A stretch of DNA of 47,117 bases, taken from Catenovulum agarivorans DS-2. Its GTDB lineage: Bacteria > Pseudomonadota > Gammaproteobacteria > Enterobacterales > Alteromonadaceae. Position 1 is the stretch's first letter, and every line of letters starts with the position of its first letter. The notes beneath the pieces are model-generated. The model had not been told where the DNA came from. It made no database searches and was given only the letters and a program-made list of their open reading frames with translations. A program made the position numbers and the translations under genes. Location: NCBI RefSeq assembly GCF_000568405.1, contig NZ_ARZY01000036.1, positions 1 to 47,117 of the forward strand, written 5' to 3'. This document shows positions 1 to 8,109 of the stretch, one piece after another.

Positions 1-108
1 TTAGTTAATGCCCATGTCGGGCGTACACAAGTAAATCCAGGTGACGCCTACGGCGCACCTAATTTAGGCGCTATGTGTTTAAGTAAAAATGGAGATTACG
101 ATGAATAG
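1..108 (+). CDS. 3' end of an unidentified gene (truncated by window edge)
   Basis: Frame 1 is open from the first base to a TAG at 106-108 (35 codons), with a C-terminus ending GAMCLSKNGDYDE. The start lies outside the window. The last codons overlap the ATG at 101 of the next small gene, an arrangement typical of translationally coupled genes, which argues that the frame is real. I do not recognise the family. The alternative is that the open frame is fortuitous, since 35 codons is short. Confidence 0.4.
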   Translation, partial: LVNAHVGRTQVNPGDAYGAPNLGAMCLSKNGDYDE

Positions 109-304
109 ATTTAAAACACTTGGATTAACTTGTGGCCTATCTGGTGCTGGTATAGGTTCATTTCTTAGCTATTTGGCTATCACAGAATCATTAAGTTCTA
201 CCGTAATTACAGCGCAACAAGCGGGAATGTATTCTGCTATTTCAGCAACGATTTTTGGTATCTCTTTGGCATTTATCGGCATTATCTATAACAAACAAAA
301 TTGA
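101..304 (+). CDS. Small hydrophobic membrane protein, unknown function
   Basis: This encodes 67 residues starting at the ATG at 101. An ATG at 89 is also in frame, but GGAG at 91-94 sits at the right distance to serve 101. Two hydrophobic stretches (about residues 8-28 and 43-62) suggest two transmembrane helices joined by a short polar loop, followed by a short basic tail. No catalytic or binding motif is visible. It overlaps the end of the preceding frame by 8 bp, so the two may be coupled. About 10 bases after the stop begins the first copy of a repeat whose second copy follows the next small gene. The function is unknown; the gene call rests on the RBS and on the coherent hydrophobic pattern. 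Confidence 0.5.
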   Translation: MNRFKTLGLTCGLSGAGIGSFLSYLAITESLSSTVITAQQAGMYSAISATIFGISLAFIGIIYNKQN

Positions 305-311
305 TAAAAAC

Positions 312-450
312 ACATAATAATCAAGCAGGTGTATCGTAAAGCATAGCCGCATATCAAAGTGTTGAACAAGGCCAGAGCGCAGACGTTTGGTGTGGAGAGT
401 AGGGTTGGTTTGACAGCCCTTCTTTATATAGCAAACATCAGAGCCACTGT
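312..450. repeat. Diverged ~135-bp repeat, copy A
   Basis: This copy matches 776-907. Its core, GAGCGCAGACGTTTGG at 375-390, pairs with GAGCGCAGACATTTGG in copy B. The block from TTTGACAG through TATATAGCAAA to GCCACTG is also shared, and identity is roughly 85% in these blocks. It lies directly downstream of the small membrane gene at 101-304. No integron attC core sites (RYYYAAC/GTTRRRY at palindromic ends) were found. Confidence 0.65.
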
Positions 451-484
451 ATTTTTTATAGCCTCATTATGTACTTAAAGAAAA

Positions 485-766
485 ATGAAACGTATTTGCC
501 CTAATTGCCTAAATAAATCTATTGCTATATTGCCGCTGATACTTTGGTCTGCGCGTTGCAAAGTGTGTAATTCAAAAATAGCAATCAATCAGTTTTATAG
601 CTTTTTGTTTTATATATTATTTACACCAGCTTTGATTTTCGGTGCATTCTACTTTCACGATTATATGAGCTATTATTTGGTTTTATTTGTTATGTTTGTC
701 TATTTTGTGTGCATTGTTGGGTTCGAAATAGTTGGGCCATTAGTAATACGAGAGCGCGGCAGGTAA
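485..766 (+). CDS. Zinc-ribbon small membrane protein
   Basis: This encodes 93 residues. Two CxxC knuckles, CPNC at residues 5-8 and CKVC at 25-28, form a short putative zinc ribbon. Two long hydrophobic segments (about residues 38-58 and 63-85) predict two transmembrane helices, and the protein ends in a basic tail. Small proteins with an N-terminal zinc ribbon and a membrane C-terminus are common and uncharacterised in marine gammaproteobacteria. The upstream AAAG is a weak ribosome binding site. The gene sits between two copies of a diverged repeat, like a cassette. Its role is unknown. Confidence 0.6.
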   Translation: MKRICPNCLNKSIAILPLILWSARCKVCNSKIAINQFYSFLFYILFTPALIFGAFYFHDYMSYYLVLFVMFVYFVCIVGFEIVGPLVIRERGR

Positions 767-775
767 AAAACGGCA

Positions 776-907
776 CACAATAAATAAAGGGTATGTGTCG
801 CGAAGCCGACATATCATCCAAGTATTGAACAAGCTCGGAGCGCAGACATTTGGTTTGAGGGAAGGTTTGACAGTTCTTCTGTATATAGCAAATATCATCG
901 CCACTGG
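776..907. repeat. Diverged ~135-bp repeat, copy B
   Basis: This is the second copy of the repeat at 312-450, starting 9 bases after the stop of the zinc-ribbon gene. Apparent minus-strand ORFs across it (690-926, 740-931) are frame openings in repeat DNA with no signal of their own. Another hairpin-forming stretch, GAGAC...GTCTC, follows at about 973-995. Confidence 0.65.
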
Positions 908-1019
908 AGAATTTGAGTAAACACAATACAAGAAAATGCTAGGGAAGCAGACGCGCCCAATATTTCGGCGTTGAGACTGGAGGAATTCTACTGTCTCGTT
1001 AGACGTACGAGGTAACTGT

Positions 1020-1655
1020 TTGAAATATATATTTATTCTTTTTATATGTTTAGGGCTAAGCCAAAATTCATTTGCTGCTAGAAATTACATATTCTCGCCA
1101 ACCCATGTTTATTTTGAGTATAGTGGCGGGTATAAAGTTGAAATTAAGACATCTCAGGATGGAAAATCACTGGATTCATTAACTGTAACACTAAAAAGCA
1201 CTATTATTTCGATACCAAGTGAAGACCTTAAAATAGTTAAAAATCCTGTATTAAATAACGTTTCTGTCGCTGGCGGCACTATGGGTAGTGGTAAAGATGA
1301 TGTTCTTCAATACGTTACACTGGGGTATGGCGCTATTTACTACCTTGGTGATGCTGTTGAAGAGCCAATTCCTGACGATTTGTTTGAAAACAGCAAGTAT
1401 TTGGCTTTGCCTAGTAAGCAGGATCTGGGTTTAGGTAAAAAGCTGGCGATTACTTTTGTTGCTGAAACACTGCCAGATCACCTTGATAAAGCATACGAAA
1501 TTTTCAGCCGTAAAGGTGCCTATGCGAAATTTAAAGCGTTTTTGAGTTCTGTAGACAAGCTAGAACTATGGTATGAGCACGAGGCGCAATCCCTTAATCA
1601 AGCGATAAGAGACTGGTGCAATAGCAACAGCATTAAAATTACCAGCGATTCCTAA
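1020..1655 (+). CDS. Secreted protein of unknown function
   Basis: This encodes 211 residues from a TTG start at 1020-1022, preceded by CGAGG at about 1008-1012; no better ATG exists near the N-terminus. Residues 1-19 form a clear signal peptide (KYIFILFICLGL, then NSFA before the mature chain), so the product is probably periplasmic. The mature part is rich in beta-type alternation to about residue 120, followed by a more helical, charged C-terminal third. No cysteine pairing or known catalytic motif is visible, and I cannot assign a family. It has no co-directional partner downstream, because the sulfatase gene converges on it. Confidence 0.6.
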   Translation: MKYIFILFICLGLSQNSFAARNYIFSPTHVYFEYSGGYKVEIKTSQDGKSLDSLTVTLKSTIISIPSEDLKIVKNPVLNNVSVAGGTMGSGKDDVLQYVTLGYGAIYYLGDAVEEPIPDDLFENSKYLALPSKQDLGLGKKLAITFVAETLPDHLDKAYEIFSRKGAYAKFKAFLSSVDKLELWYEHEAQSLNQAIRDWCNSNSIKITSDS

Positions 1656-1714
1656 TAATCAAATGTTGGGGTCGGCTTGGCTCACTGTCGTTGTCATTAT
1701 TAAAATCAACGTAT

Positions 1715-1750
1715 AAAAACACCTTTGCCGGATGTGCAGCAAAGGTGTTT
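1715..1750 (-). terminator. Intrinsic terminator of the sulfatase/DUF1080 operon
   Basis: A perfect 12-bp stem, AAACACCTTTGC (1717-1728) with GCAAAGGTGTTT (1739-1750), is followed on the minus strand by a short T tract (1719-1715). It can stop minus-strand transcripts arriving from 1907 and may also slow plus-strand transcripts from 1655. Confidence 0.75.
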
Positions 1751-1860
1751 AGCTTGTTGATTATCAAATCAAACAAAGGGACAGGGTTTAAAACAATTTA
1801 AAAGTTGTAGCGGGCGCCTTCACCGAGCCAATATCGCAAACAGTCGGTATAGCTGTTCGA

Positions 1861-1897
1861 TTATCCAGAGCTAGGAAAAATACCTCGCTCTGGATAA
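1861..1897. other. Inverted repeat downstream of sulfatase stop
   Basis: A perfect 10-bp stem, TTATCCAGAG (1861-1870) with CTCTGGATAA (1888-1897), begins about 10 bases after the minus-strand sulfatase stop. There is no T tract, so it is more likely an mRNA 3'-end structure than a terminator. Confidence 0.5.
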
Positions 1898-1906
1898 ATA
1901 ACTTTG

Positions 1907-3625
1907 CTAGAAATCAACCAGTAGCGGGGCGCTGGGTTGATAACCAATGCGATGGCTAATTATTTTTACTGTGGCGCCTGCAGGTACTTGGATTGCTTGT
2001 TGATAAATAGACCATGTTTTTGGTTCGTAACCATTTTCTATTACTTTATAGCCAATTGAAGCACCAGCTGTTGCACAGCGAATGGTTAATTGATTGCCAT
2101 TTTTGTGGACCTGTGGATTTTCAGTAACCGGTTGCGTGGTTTGGTTATTCCATAGTTGGCTGACTAAATCACGCTCTGGCAACTGTGGGTTATCTCCAAT
2201 TGAATTTAACCAGTTGTTCATTTCTATCCGAAGTGTTTGTAGCTGTTGTGCATATTTTGGATCTTGCGCTAGGTTATGCAGCTCATGAGGGTCTTCGAAT
2301 GTATCAAATAACTCTTCTTTCGGTTTTGAATCTCTAAACCATTGAGCTTGATGTGGCGTGAGTTTGTTTTCTGCTTTGAGCCGCAACAGTTCTTGCATTG
2401 TTGGTATTTTTTCACGATAGGCCACAGGTAAATAGTAACCTTGTTGTGGGCGGTAGTTACGAATGTATTTATAACGCTTGTTTTTAACTGCTCTAATTGT
2501 GTCGGTAAAACCGTCAAAACGGTCGGCAGCCGCGTGTATATACTGTCGTTTTTGTCCGTCTAAGAAATTTTGGCCGTGCATGTTTTTAGGGATGGGAGCG
2601 CCCGCAATAGCAAGCGTTGTGGGCGCAAAGTCGATAAAACTAATGAGCTGATCGTCAGTGGTTTTGGCCCATTTACCATTAGGGAAGCGCACTACTAGTG
2701 GTACTTTTAGGCCACTGTCGTAAATCAGGCGCTTCTGCCGTGGCAATGGCCCTCCATGGTCTGAATAGAAAAAGATGACTGTATTGTCGAGTAACCCATC
2801 GTTTTTTAGTTGTTGTAATACCGCGCCCATTTGTCGGTCGGTCTCGGCTAAATTATTGTACATTTTCCACATGTCTCGACGCACAATGGGGGTGTCAGGC
2901 AAATATGGTGGGATATTAAATTGAGTTGTTTTCGCAACATGGATGGGGGTTTCATCTTCGCTGGTTTTAATCGCATGATGTTTTGGTAGTTCTGCGATAC
3001 GCGCAACATCATCTGAAAAGTAATGGCGCGATTCTATTTTTCGAATGCCATAGGGTTCAAACAAACCTGACTCGTGCGTGGTGGTGAAGTTAAATACTGC
3101 AAAAAAAGGTTTGCCTGAGGGGCGATTACGCCAGTGCGCATATGGGCCATTTTCATCCCATGCGGTAACAGGGGCTTTAAATTGATAATCGGTTTTTAAG
3201 TTATTCACCGTATAATAACCCGCCATGCGCATTAGCTCACTGAGCATCTTTGCTTTTGCAGGCGGGATGGCTTCGTATTTTGGTAACCCTGTTTCGTCAG
3301 TATTGGACGTTGTACGCATATGATTGGCACCAAATGCGCTTGGATACATACCAGTCGCAAGTGCCGCTCGACTTGGTGCACAAACACCGGATGTTGAGTA
3401 TACATTGGTATATTTTACACCTTGCTGTACAAGCTCACTTATAGTCGGTGTTTTGATTGTGTTGTCGCCATAGTCGGGCAAGATAGGGCTCATGTCTTCT
3501 ACCACTAGCCAGAGTATATTTGGTGGTTGTTGCGAGGTTTGATTAGCTGTCGCCACCAAAGGGGGCAATAGCGCTGAACAGGCAAATACAATTGCATACT
3601 GCCTTATGAATTTTAATAGTTGCAT
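1907..3625 (-). CDS. Periplasmic sulfatase with C-terminal beta-sandwich extension
   Basis: This is a formylglycine-dependent arylsulfatase-family (S1) enzyme of 572 residues that should hydrolyse sulfate esters on a glycan. A signal peptide covers about residues 1-27. Residues 82-86 read CAPSR, the CxPSR motif whose cysteine becomes formylglycine; E43-D44 and D289-H290 fit the metal and sulfate pocket. The catalytic domain runs to about residue 490. The last 70 residues resemble the chitobiase/hexosaminidase-type C-terminal domain seen on some glycan sulfatases. It is preceded by the DUF1080 gene with a 3-base gap, so the two form one operon. The sulfatase subfamily and the position of the sulfate removed cannot be read from sequence alone. 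No formylglycine-generating enzyme is encoded in the window. Confidence 0.92.
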   Translation of the reverse strand: MQLLKFIRQYAIVFACSALLPPLVATANQTSQQPPNILWLVVEDMSPILPDYGDNTIKTPTISELVQQGVKYTNVYSTSGVCAPSRAALATGMYPSAFGANHMRTTSNTDETGLPKYEAIPPAKAKMLSELMRMAGYYTVNNLKTDYQFKAPVTAWDENGPYAHWRNRPSGKPFFAVFNFTTTHESGLFEPYGIRKIESRHYFSDDVARIAELPKHHAIKTSEDETPIHVAKTTQFNIPPYLPDTPIVRRDMWKMYNNLAETDRQMGAVLQQLKNDGLLDNTVIFFYSDHGGPLPRQKRLIYDSGLKVPLVVRFPNGKWAKTTDDQLISFIDFAPTTLAIAGAPIPKNMHGQNFLDGQKRQYIHAAADRFDGFTDTIRAVKNKRYKYIRNYRPQQGYYLPVAYREKIPTMQELLRLKAENKLTPHQAQWFRDSKPKEELFDTFEDPHELHNLAQDPKYAQQLQTLRIEMNNWLNSIGDNPQLPERDLVSQLWNNQTTQPVTENPQVHKNGNQLTIRCATAGASIGYKVIENGYEPKTWSIYQQAIQVPAGATVKIISHRIGYQPSAPLLVDF

Positions 3626-3628
3626 GTG

Positions 3629-4399
3629 TTAATCTTCCAATACTTGAAGTTCAATTGACTTAAATTGAATAGTGCTATTTTCAGCCTGAATAGCGATATA
3701 ACCAGACTTCATTTCAGTGCCTTTGTAATACTGAGCCAACGACTGTGATTTTTCATCTAACACTGGTCGACTATATTCCATCACCAGTTGTCCATTGACA
3801 TAATGCTTAATTTGCTGATTTCCTCGCACTTCTATTTCCACATCGACCCATTGAGTGCCGCGATAAGTCTTTGAATTCGAGTTGATGCAATGTTTGGTAA
3901 TCAATTTGTTTTGCATGTATATATGTGCACCTGGACTACACATATTAGCGGTCGACCTTTGTTCTGTATCGGCATTTGCGCCCAAGAGTTGAACCTCTAT
4001 GCTAGTTGGAAAACGTTGTTTTAACTCCATGGACTCCGGCGGCTGAGCGTGGATCATAAAACCATTATTCTTCCATGCATTGCGATAACCTGGCAGTTGT
4101 TGTTGTAAAAATCGGTAGGTTGCGCGCAGCTTGTAGTGCGAATACGGTGTTTTATAAAAGAGATGGCCAAACTCGAAGTTAAATTTTTCGTATTGGTCGT
4201 AATTCGTTGTCAAATAACCGTCTTGAACTCGAAAGGTGTTTTTATAATTTTCACCCAAAGGGTAACCAGCAAATTTTGCTGTCCATCCGTCTAGCGTTTT
4301 TCCATCGAATATGGCTTGCCATTTGCTCGTATTGGCCAAAACTGGAAAATTTATACTAGCTGTCGCTAGCAATAAAATAAGGATATTTTGAAGCTTCAT
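3629..4399 (-). CDS. DUF1080 (3-keto-disaccharide hydrolase-like) secreted protein
   Basis: This encodes 256 residues with a signal peptide (1-22). The FDGKTLDGW motif at residues 31-39 and the later block with IEVQLLGAN mark the DUF1080 fold (PF06439), a LamG-like beta-sandwich. Some members are established 3-keto-glycoside hydrolases that split glycosidic bonds after C3 oxidation; others may only bind sugar. It is the first gene of the operon with the sulfatase at 1907-3625 (3-base gap) and is divergent from 4586. Together with the GMC oxidoreductase pair at 14091-16399 it raises the possibility of a periplasmic oxidise-then-cleave route. That link is inference. Confidence 0.85.
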   Translation of the reverse strand: MKLQNILILLLATASINFPVLANTSKWQAIFDGKTLDGWTAKFAGYPLGENYKNTFRVQDGYLTTNYDQYEKFNFEFGHLFYKTPYSHYKLRATYRFLQQQLPGYRNAWKNNGFMIHAQPPESMELKQRFPTSIEVQLLGANADTEQRSTANMCSPGAHIYMQNKLITKHCINSNSKTYRGTQWVDVEIEVRGNQQIKHYVNGQLVMEYSRPVLDEKSQSLAQYYKGTEMKSGYIAIQAENSTIQFKSIELQVLED

Positions 4400-4532
4400 A
4401 ATGTTTACCGAAAAGAATTTTGGCTATAGCTAAGCAGAATATTCATAAACAATCAATATGCGTCTGGTTTTACACATTTATCATTAACATTAATAAAGTT
4501 TGTTAACATGTTTAACTTTGTTTGCTTGATTG

Positions 4533-4547
4533 TGATTGTAAGTGATG
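4533..4547 (+). promoter_or_regulatory. TGATT-N5-TGATG direct repeat (putative regulon operator)
   Basis: TGATT GTAAG TGATG begins 53 bp upstream of the ATG at 4586, in the divergent region serving both sulfatase operons. An extra TGATT lies 6 bp earlier (4527-4531). It is a weaker match to the 15-bp motif found at 13102, 14027, 18059 and 21014. A near-palindrome, GTTAACATGTTTAAC, also lies in this spacer at about 4502-4516. Confidence 0.5.
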
Positions 4548-4585
4548 GTTAAATGGTGTTTTTTGTAAGTAACTGCGTATATTGA

Positions 4586-5632
4586 ATGAAAGTACAATTG
4601 TTAAAGACACTGGTTGTCGCCCACTTTGCATTTTACTCTTGGGCTTCCCATGCAGCTCCTAGCTATGTTGAACAAAATGGAACTGTGGTGATTGAGGCAG
4701 AAAACTTTGCTGCGCAGCATTTAGACAACAAGCGTCGCTGGCATATTTTTTCGCAAACACAATTCCAACACAAATACCAAGACAGTGATTTACCTCATTT
4801 CGAAAACGCAAGTCGTGGCGCATATATTGAACTACTACCAGACACACGCGCAAACCACCACGAAACCTTAGTTAGAGGGGAAAATTTCGCTGAGTTTGGT
4901 GGTGCGGTGGCGGTATTGTCTTACCCTGTTTTGTTTGAAACGCCTGGTCGGTACTATATTTGGGCGCGTGCTTTTAGCACGGGTAGTGAAGACAATGGGG
5001 TGCATTTTGGTTTAAATAATCAATGGCCAGAATCGAGCGCGCGACTACAATTGTGTGATGGTAAAGATCAATGGACTTGGTCGTCTGCTCGTCGTGTACC
5101 AGAAAATCATTGTGGAACACCGAATACGGTAACGATCGATGTGCCAACTGCCGGAGTGCACAATTTTATGTTATCGATGCGTGAAGATGGCTTTGAGTTA
5201 GATAAGATCATTTTAACCCAAGACAAGCATTTTCAGCCGAATGGCCACTCCATGGCTGAAACAATTGCAAGCCAACAACAGTTTCCTGAGAAAACTCAGC
5301 TTAAAGGTATTTTGCAATACAAGCGTATACTCGACTCAAGCGAAAATTTTAAATATGTAGTTGATAAGCGAGAGGTCGGTACTCATCAACTTACTCTAGT
5401 GACATTATCGCAGCGTATTGGGCAAACCAGTTTTCAAATTCTGCAAAATGGTCAACAAATAGCAAGTTTTACTAACCCCAAGATGTCAGTCGATAATAAA
5501 GAGCTTTATCTATCAGTTGACGGGGTGTCTTTAAGTAAAAACGATATTATTGAAGTTAAAGTTCAACCAGATCAAAGTGGACAGCCTACACAAAACTTAT
5601 GGCGGGCGCTGGTGGTTGGAACGCAAAAGTAG
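4586..5632 (+). CDS. Periplasmic orphan carbohydrate-binding-like protein (GH115_C-like)
   Basis: This encodes 348 residues with a signal peptide (1-23, ending SHA). The mature start, with VVIEAENFAA at about residues 34-43, followed by a beta-rich domain containing GRYYIWARAF and LDKIILT, resembles the C-terminal beta-sandwich domain of GH115 glucuronidases and related binding modules. No catalytic domain is attached. A second beta domain occupies about residues 240-348. It leads the plus-strand operon with the sulfatase at 5660 (27-base gap) and lies behind a putative regulon site. It may hold oligosaccharides near the sulfatases, but it could also be an unrecognised enzyme or lyase. Family assignment is moderate; function is unknown. 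Confidence 0.65.
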   Translation: MKVQLLKTLVVAHFAFYSWASHAAPSYVEQNGTVVIEAENFAAQHLDNKRRWHIFSQTQFQHKYQDSDLPHFENASRGAYIELLPDTRANHHETLVRGENFAEFGGAVAVLSYPVLFETPGRYYIWARAFSTGSEDNGVHFGLNNQWPESSARLQLCDGKDQWTWSSARRVPENHCGTPNTVTIDVPTAGVHNFMLSMREDGFELDKIILTQDKHFQPNGHSMAETIASQQQFPEKTQLKGILQYKRILDSSENFKYVVDKREVGTHQLTLVTLSQRIGQTSFQILQNGQQIASFTNPKMSVDNKELYLSVDGVSLSKNDIIEVKVQPDQSGQPTQNLWRALVVGTQK

Positions 5633-5659
5633 TTAAAAACCTTTGGGTTGGGAAATAGT

Positions 5660-7123
5660 GTGATAAATACAAGATTTAAAAAATGTGCAATGGTGTTAGC
5701 TGTTGCGATTCTAAGTGCATGCTCTAATGGGCAGCAAACGGATAAGCAAGCAACGGCTGATATTCAACAAAAGCCGGTTAAAAAGCCTAATATATTGTTT
5801 ATTTTGGCCGACGATCATAGGTGGGATTTAATTGGTAAGTATCATCCGATTGTCAAAACACCAAATATAGATAAATTAGCCGACCAAGGCACAGTGTTTA
5901 AAAACGCTTTTGTTACCACACCCATTTGTGCTTCTAGTCGCGTGAGCATTTTAACGGGTTTAACGGAGCGCACGCATGATTTTACCTTCGCTCAACCAGC
6001 CACGGGCGCTGAAGAGTCTGCGTTAACTTACCCTAGTGTTTTAAAACAAAATGGCTACCAGTCTGCTTTTGTTGGTAAATATGAGATCAAGCTTTCAGGT
6101 GAAGACAGCGAAAGATTCGACTATTTTAAACCCTTGCTGCAGGCAAAAACAGAGCAATACAAGGGCAAAGAATTACCACAAACTTATTATATTGCTGAGC
6201 TTGCAAAAGACTTTATCCATCAATCAAAGTCTTCAGATAAACCATGGGTCATGGCCGTCAATTTTTGGAATCCACATGCGCATGACAGAGACGAAGAACT
6301 GCAATTCCATTATCCTGAAGAGTTTGAATCTTGGTATCAAGACGTAGAAATCCCGCCAGCAAAACTGTCATCAGATGCAGATTTTGCTGCTCTGCCAGAG
6401 CCATTAAAACAGTCAGCTGCTAGAATTCGTTGGCAGTTTAGATTTGGTAGCCCTGAGCTGTATCAAAAGATGACTAAACGCCACTATCGTGCGATTAGTA
6501 GCGTTGATAAAGCGGTTGGCATGATTTATCAATCGTTAGAAGCGCAAGGCATGGCCGATAATACAGTTATTATTTATACCGGTGACAATGGATATGCGAT
6601 GAATGAACGTCAACTTGCTGGTAAATGGTACGGATGGGAAGAAGATTTACGTGTACCTTTGATTATTTACGACCCGCGCAATCGTCAAGCGGGTGGAAAA
6701 GAAGTCGAAAAATTGGCATTGAATATAGATATTACGCCAACTATTTTGGATTATGCTGGCGTTGACGCACCAAAATCTTACCAAGGTCAAAGTTTACTTC
6801 CGTTAGTCGGGCAGGCTAACGATGTAAATTGGCGCGACGAATTCTTTTTTGAGCATATGTATCAGCCGAAACGCTTTTTAATACCTCCTATGGCTGGGGT
6901 TCGCACGGAGCAATGGAAGTATGTCGACTTTTACAAACACGACCATGTTCAGTTATATAATTTAGTTGAAGACCCGCAAGAGCAGTTCAATCTTGCCAAC
7001 CATCCTGACTATGCGCACCAGCAACAACAGATGGCTGAAAAACTAGCTGGATATATTCGCAAGTACGAAGCTGCAAGAAGTGACGAGGTGAAAGCGCGAG
7101 GCCAATATCCCAATAGCCAATAG
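5660..7123 (+). CDS. Lipoprotein sulfatase
   Basis: This S1-family sulfatase has about 487 residues. I chose GTG at 5660 because it gives a basic n-region and a lipobox LSAC with the lipidated cysteine at residue 21; a TTG at 5648 is in frame. D51-D52 are metal ligands, and residues 90-94 read CASSR, the formylglycine motif with serine in the third position as allowed in this class. TGDNG in the middle and the KWYG block further on supply other active-site positions. It is probably anchored in the outer membrane facing the periplasm. It is co-transcribed with the carbohydrate-binding-like gene and followed by a strong terminator. Its sulfate regiospecificity is unknown and need not match that of the other two sulfatases. 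Confidence 0.92.
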   Translation: MINTRFKKCAMVLAVAILSACSNGQQTDKQATADIQQKPVKKPNILFILADDHRWDLIGKYHPIVKTPNIDKLADQGTVFKNAFVTTPICASSRVSILTGLTERTHDFTFAQPATGAEESALTYPSVLKQNGYQSAFVGKYEIKLSGEDSERFDYFKPLLQAKTEQYKGKELPQTYYIAELAKDFIHQSKSSDKPWVMAVNFWNPHAHDRDEELQFHYPEEFESWYQDVEIPPAKLSSDADFAALPEPLKQSAARIRWQFRFGSPELYQKMTKRHYRAISSVDKAVGMIYQSLEAQGMADNTVIIYTGDNGYAMNERQLAGKWYGWEEDLRVPLIIYDPRNRQAGGKEVEKLALNIDITPTILDYAGVDAPKSYQGQSLLPLVGQANDVNWRDEFFFEHMYQPKRFLIPPMAGVRTEQWKYVDFYKHDHVQLYNLVEDPQEQFNLANHPDYAHQQQQMAEKLAGYIRKYEAARSDEVKARGQYPNSQ

Positions 7124-7140
7124 TGTTTGCTTTGGCATTA

Positions 7141-7166
7141 AAAAAGGCGCTATGTAGCGCCTTTTT
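7141..7166. terminator. Bidirectional terminator between sulfatase and IclR gene
   Basis: A 12-bp stem, AAAAAGGCGCTA (7141-7152) with TAGCGCCTTTTT (7155-7166), is flanked by A and T runs on both sides. It serves the converging genes ending at 7123 and 7197. Confidence 0.9.
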
Positions 7167-7196
7167 CGTTGTAAAAATCAATTGTGTTATGTCGTT

Positions 7197-7958
7197 TTAA
7201 GATGCGTTTAGTTCAGCTTTATAATATAGCTTGGTGCCAGCTTCTTTAACTATTTTGGCAATGCTGCAAATTAGGTCTGGGGTAAATTCGGTGATATGTG
7301 CAGTAATACCAATTGCCGCGACTGGGTTGCCTCGGTAATCATAGATTGGCGCAGCTAGACAGCGAACTTCGTTGGTGTATTCTCGCTCATCCATTGCGTA
7401 ACCCTTAGCAACTACCTTTTTTAGCTCTTCTTTAATTTGCGCGACCGTAGTGAGCGTTTTATCTGTCCGTTTTTCAAAACCCACTTCGTTAAAAATATCT
7501 TCAATTTTATTCGCATACAGGTGTGCCATAAAAATTTTACCTGTGCTAGAGCAATGTAAAGGCGCTAACGTACCTTGGCGCGAAGCTATTTTTGTTGGTC
7601 GAGGGCTGTCGCATACCTCAATGATCAGTGAGTTGTAACCGCTCGGTACAGCAAGATGAGACGAGAAACCTGTTAAAACAGAAAGTTCGTGTAATACCGG
7701 TACGGCTCTTTCTCTAAGTTTATTGGTTGATACCATTTGCAAACCAATATTTAACAGGCTATTGCCAGCAAAATAATGACGGCCCTGCTTGGAAGCCATT
7801 TGCTCGTGGATCAACGTTTTGAGAATTCGAAAAACCGTGGTATGAGGCATATCTAGCCTGTTTTCAATTTCAGAAGCGGTTAAACCCCGATCACTTTCAG
7901 CCAGCATCACCAGAATTTTACAGGCGTTTTTTAAATTCGGGATAAGGTAATCATTCAT
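7197..7958 (-). CDS. IclR-family transcriptional regulator
   Basis: This encodes 253 residues. An N-terminal winged helix-turn-helix (about 8-70, with GLTASEIENRLDMPHTTVFR as the HTH) is followed by the IclR effector-binding domain (about 75-250) with LHCSSTGKIFMA and REYTNEVRCLAAP, typical of the ligand pocket. IclR proteins usually control uptake and breakdown of carboxylated or aromatic compounds and sugar acids, often their own gene and a neighbour. It is divergent from the chemoreceptor at 8110 and convergent with the sulfatase. A short inverted repeat, TTTTG-N5-CAAAA (7994-8008), in the divergent spacer is a possible operator. The ligand is unknown; uronate or sugar-acid products of the locus are candidates. 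Confidence 0.92.
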   Translation of the reverse strand: MNDYLIPNLKNACKILVMLAESDRGLTASEIENRLDMPHTTVFRILKTLIHEQMASKQGRHYFAGNSLLNIGLQMVSTNKLRERAVPVLHELSVLTGFSSHLAVPSGYNSLIIEVCDSPRPTKIASRQGTLAPLHCSSTGKIFMAHLYANKIEDIFNEVGFEKRTDKTLTTVAQIKEELKKVVAKGYAMDEREYTNEVRCLAAPIYDYRGNPVAAIGITAHITEFTPDLICSIAKIVKEAGTKLYYKAELNAS

Positions 7959-7993
7959 TCATACACCTCTTTGGTTGAAAAACTTCCACAACT

Positions 7994-8008
7994 TTTTGTT
8001 TATCAAAA
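7994..8008. promoter_or_regulatory. Possible IclR operator
   Basis: The inverted repeat TTTTG-TTTAT-CAAAA lies 36 bp upstream of the IclR start in the divergent spacer. It is short and AT-rich, so support is weak. Confidence 0.25.
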
Positions 8009-8109
8009 GTGACAATTTCAAATTCAGTTGTTAAGATTACGTTATTGGTCACAAGTCGTCAAATTATTTCAATTGTGGTCAGTGGTTTTTTCTTCTAAAG
8101 GTGCTACTT

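Noticed and set aside
312-907. Integron gene-cassette array with attC sites
   Set aside because: The gene-repeat-gene-repeat spacing is suggestive, but no RYYYAAC/GTTRRRY core pairs at palindromic ends were found and no integrase is present; kept only as an unexplained repeat.
1799-1860. Short minus-strand frame of about 20 codons ending WLGEGARYNF, looking like the tail of a gene
   Set aside because: It is bounded by a stop inside the hairpin at 1861-1870 and has no start or upstream partner; too short to call even a remnant.
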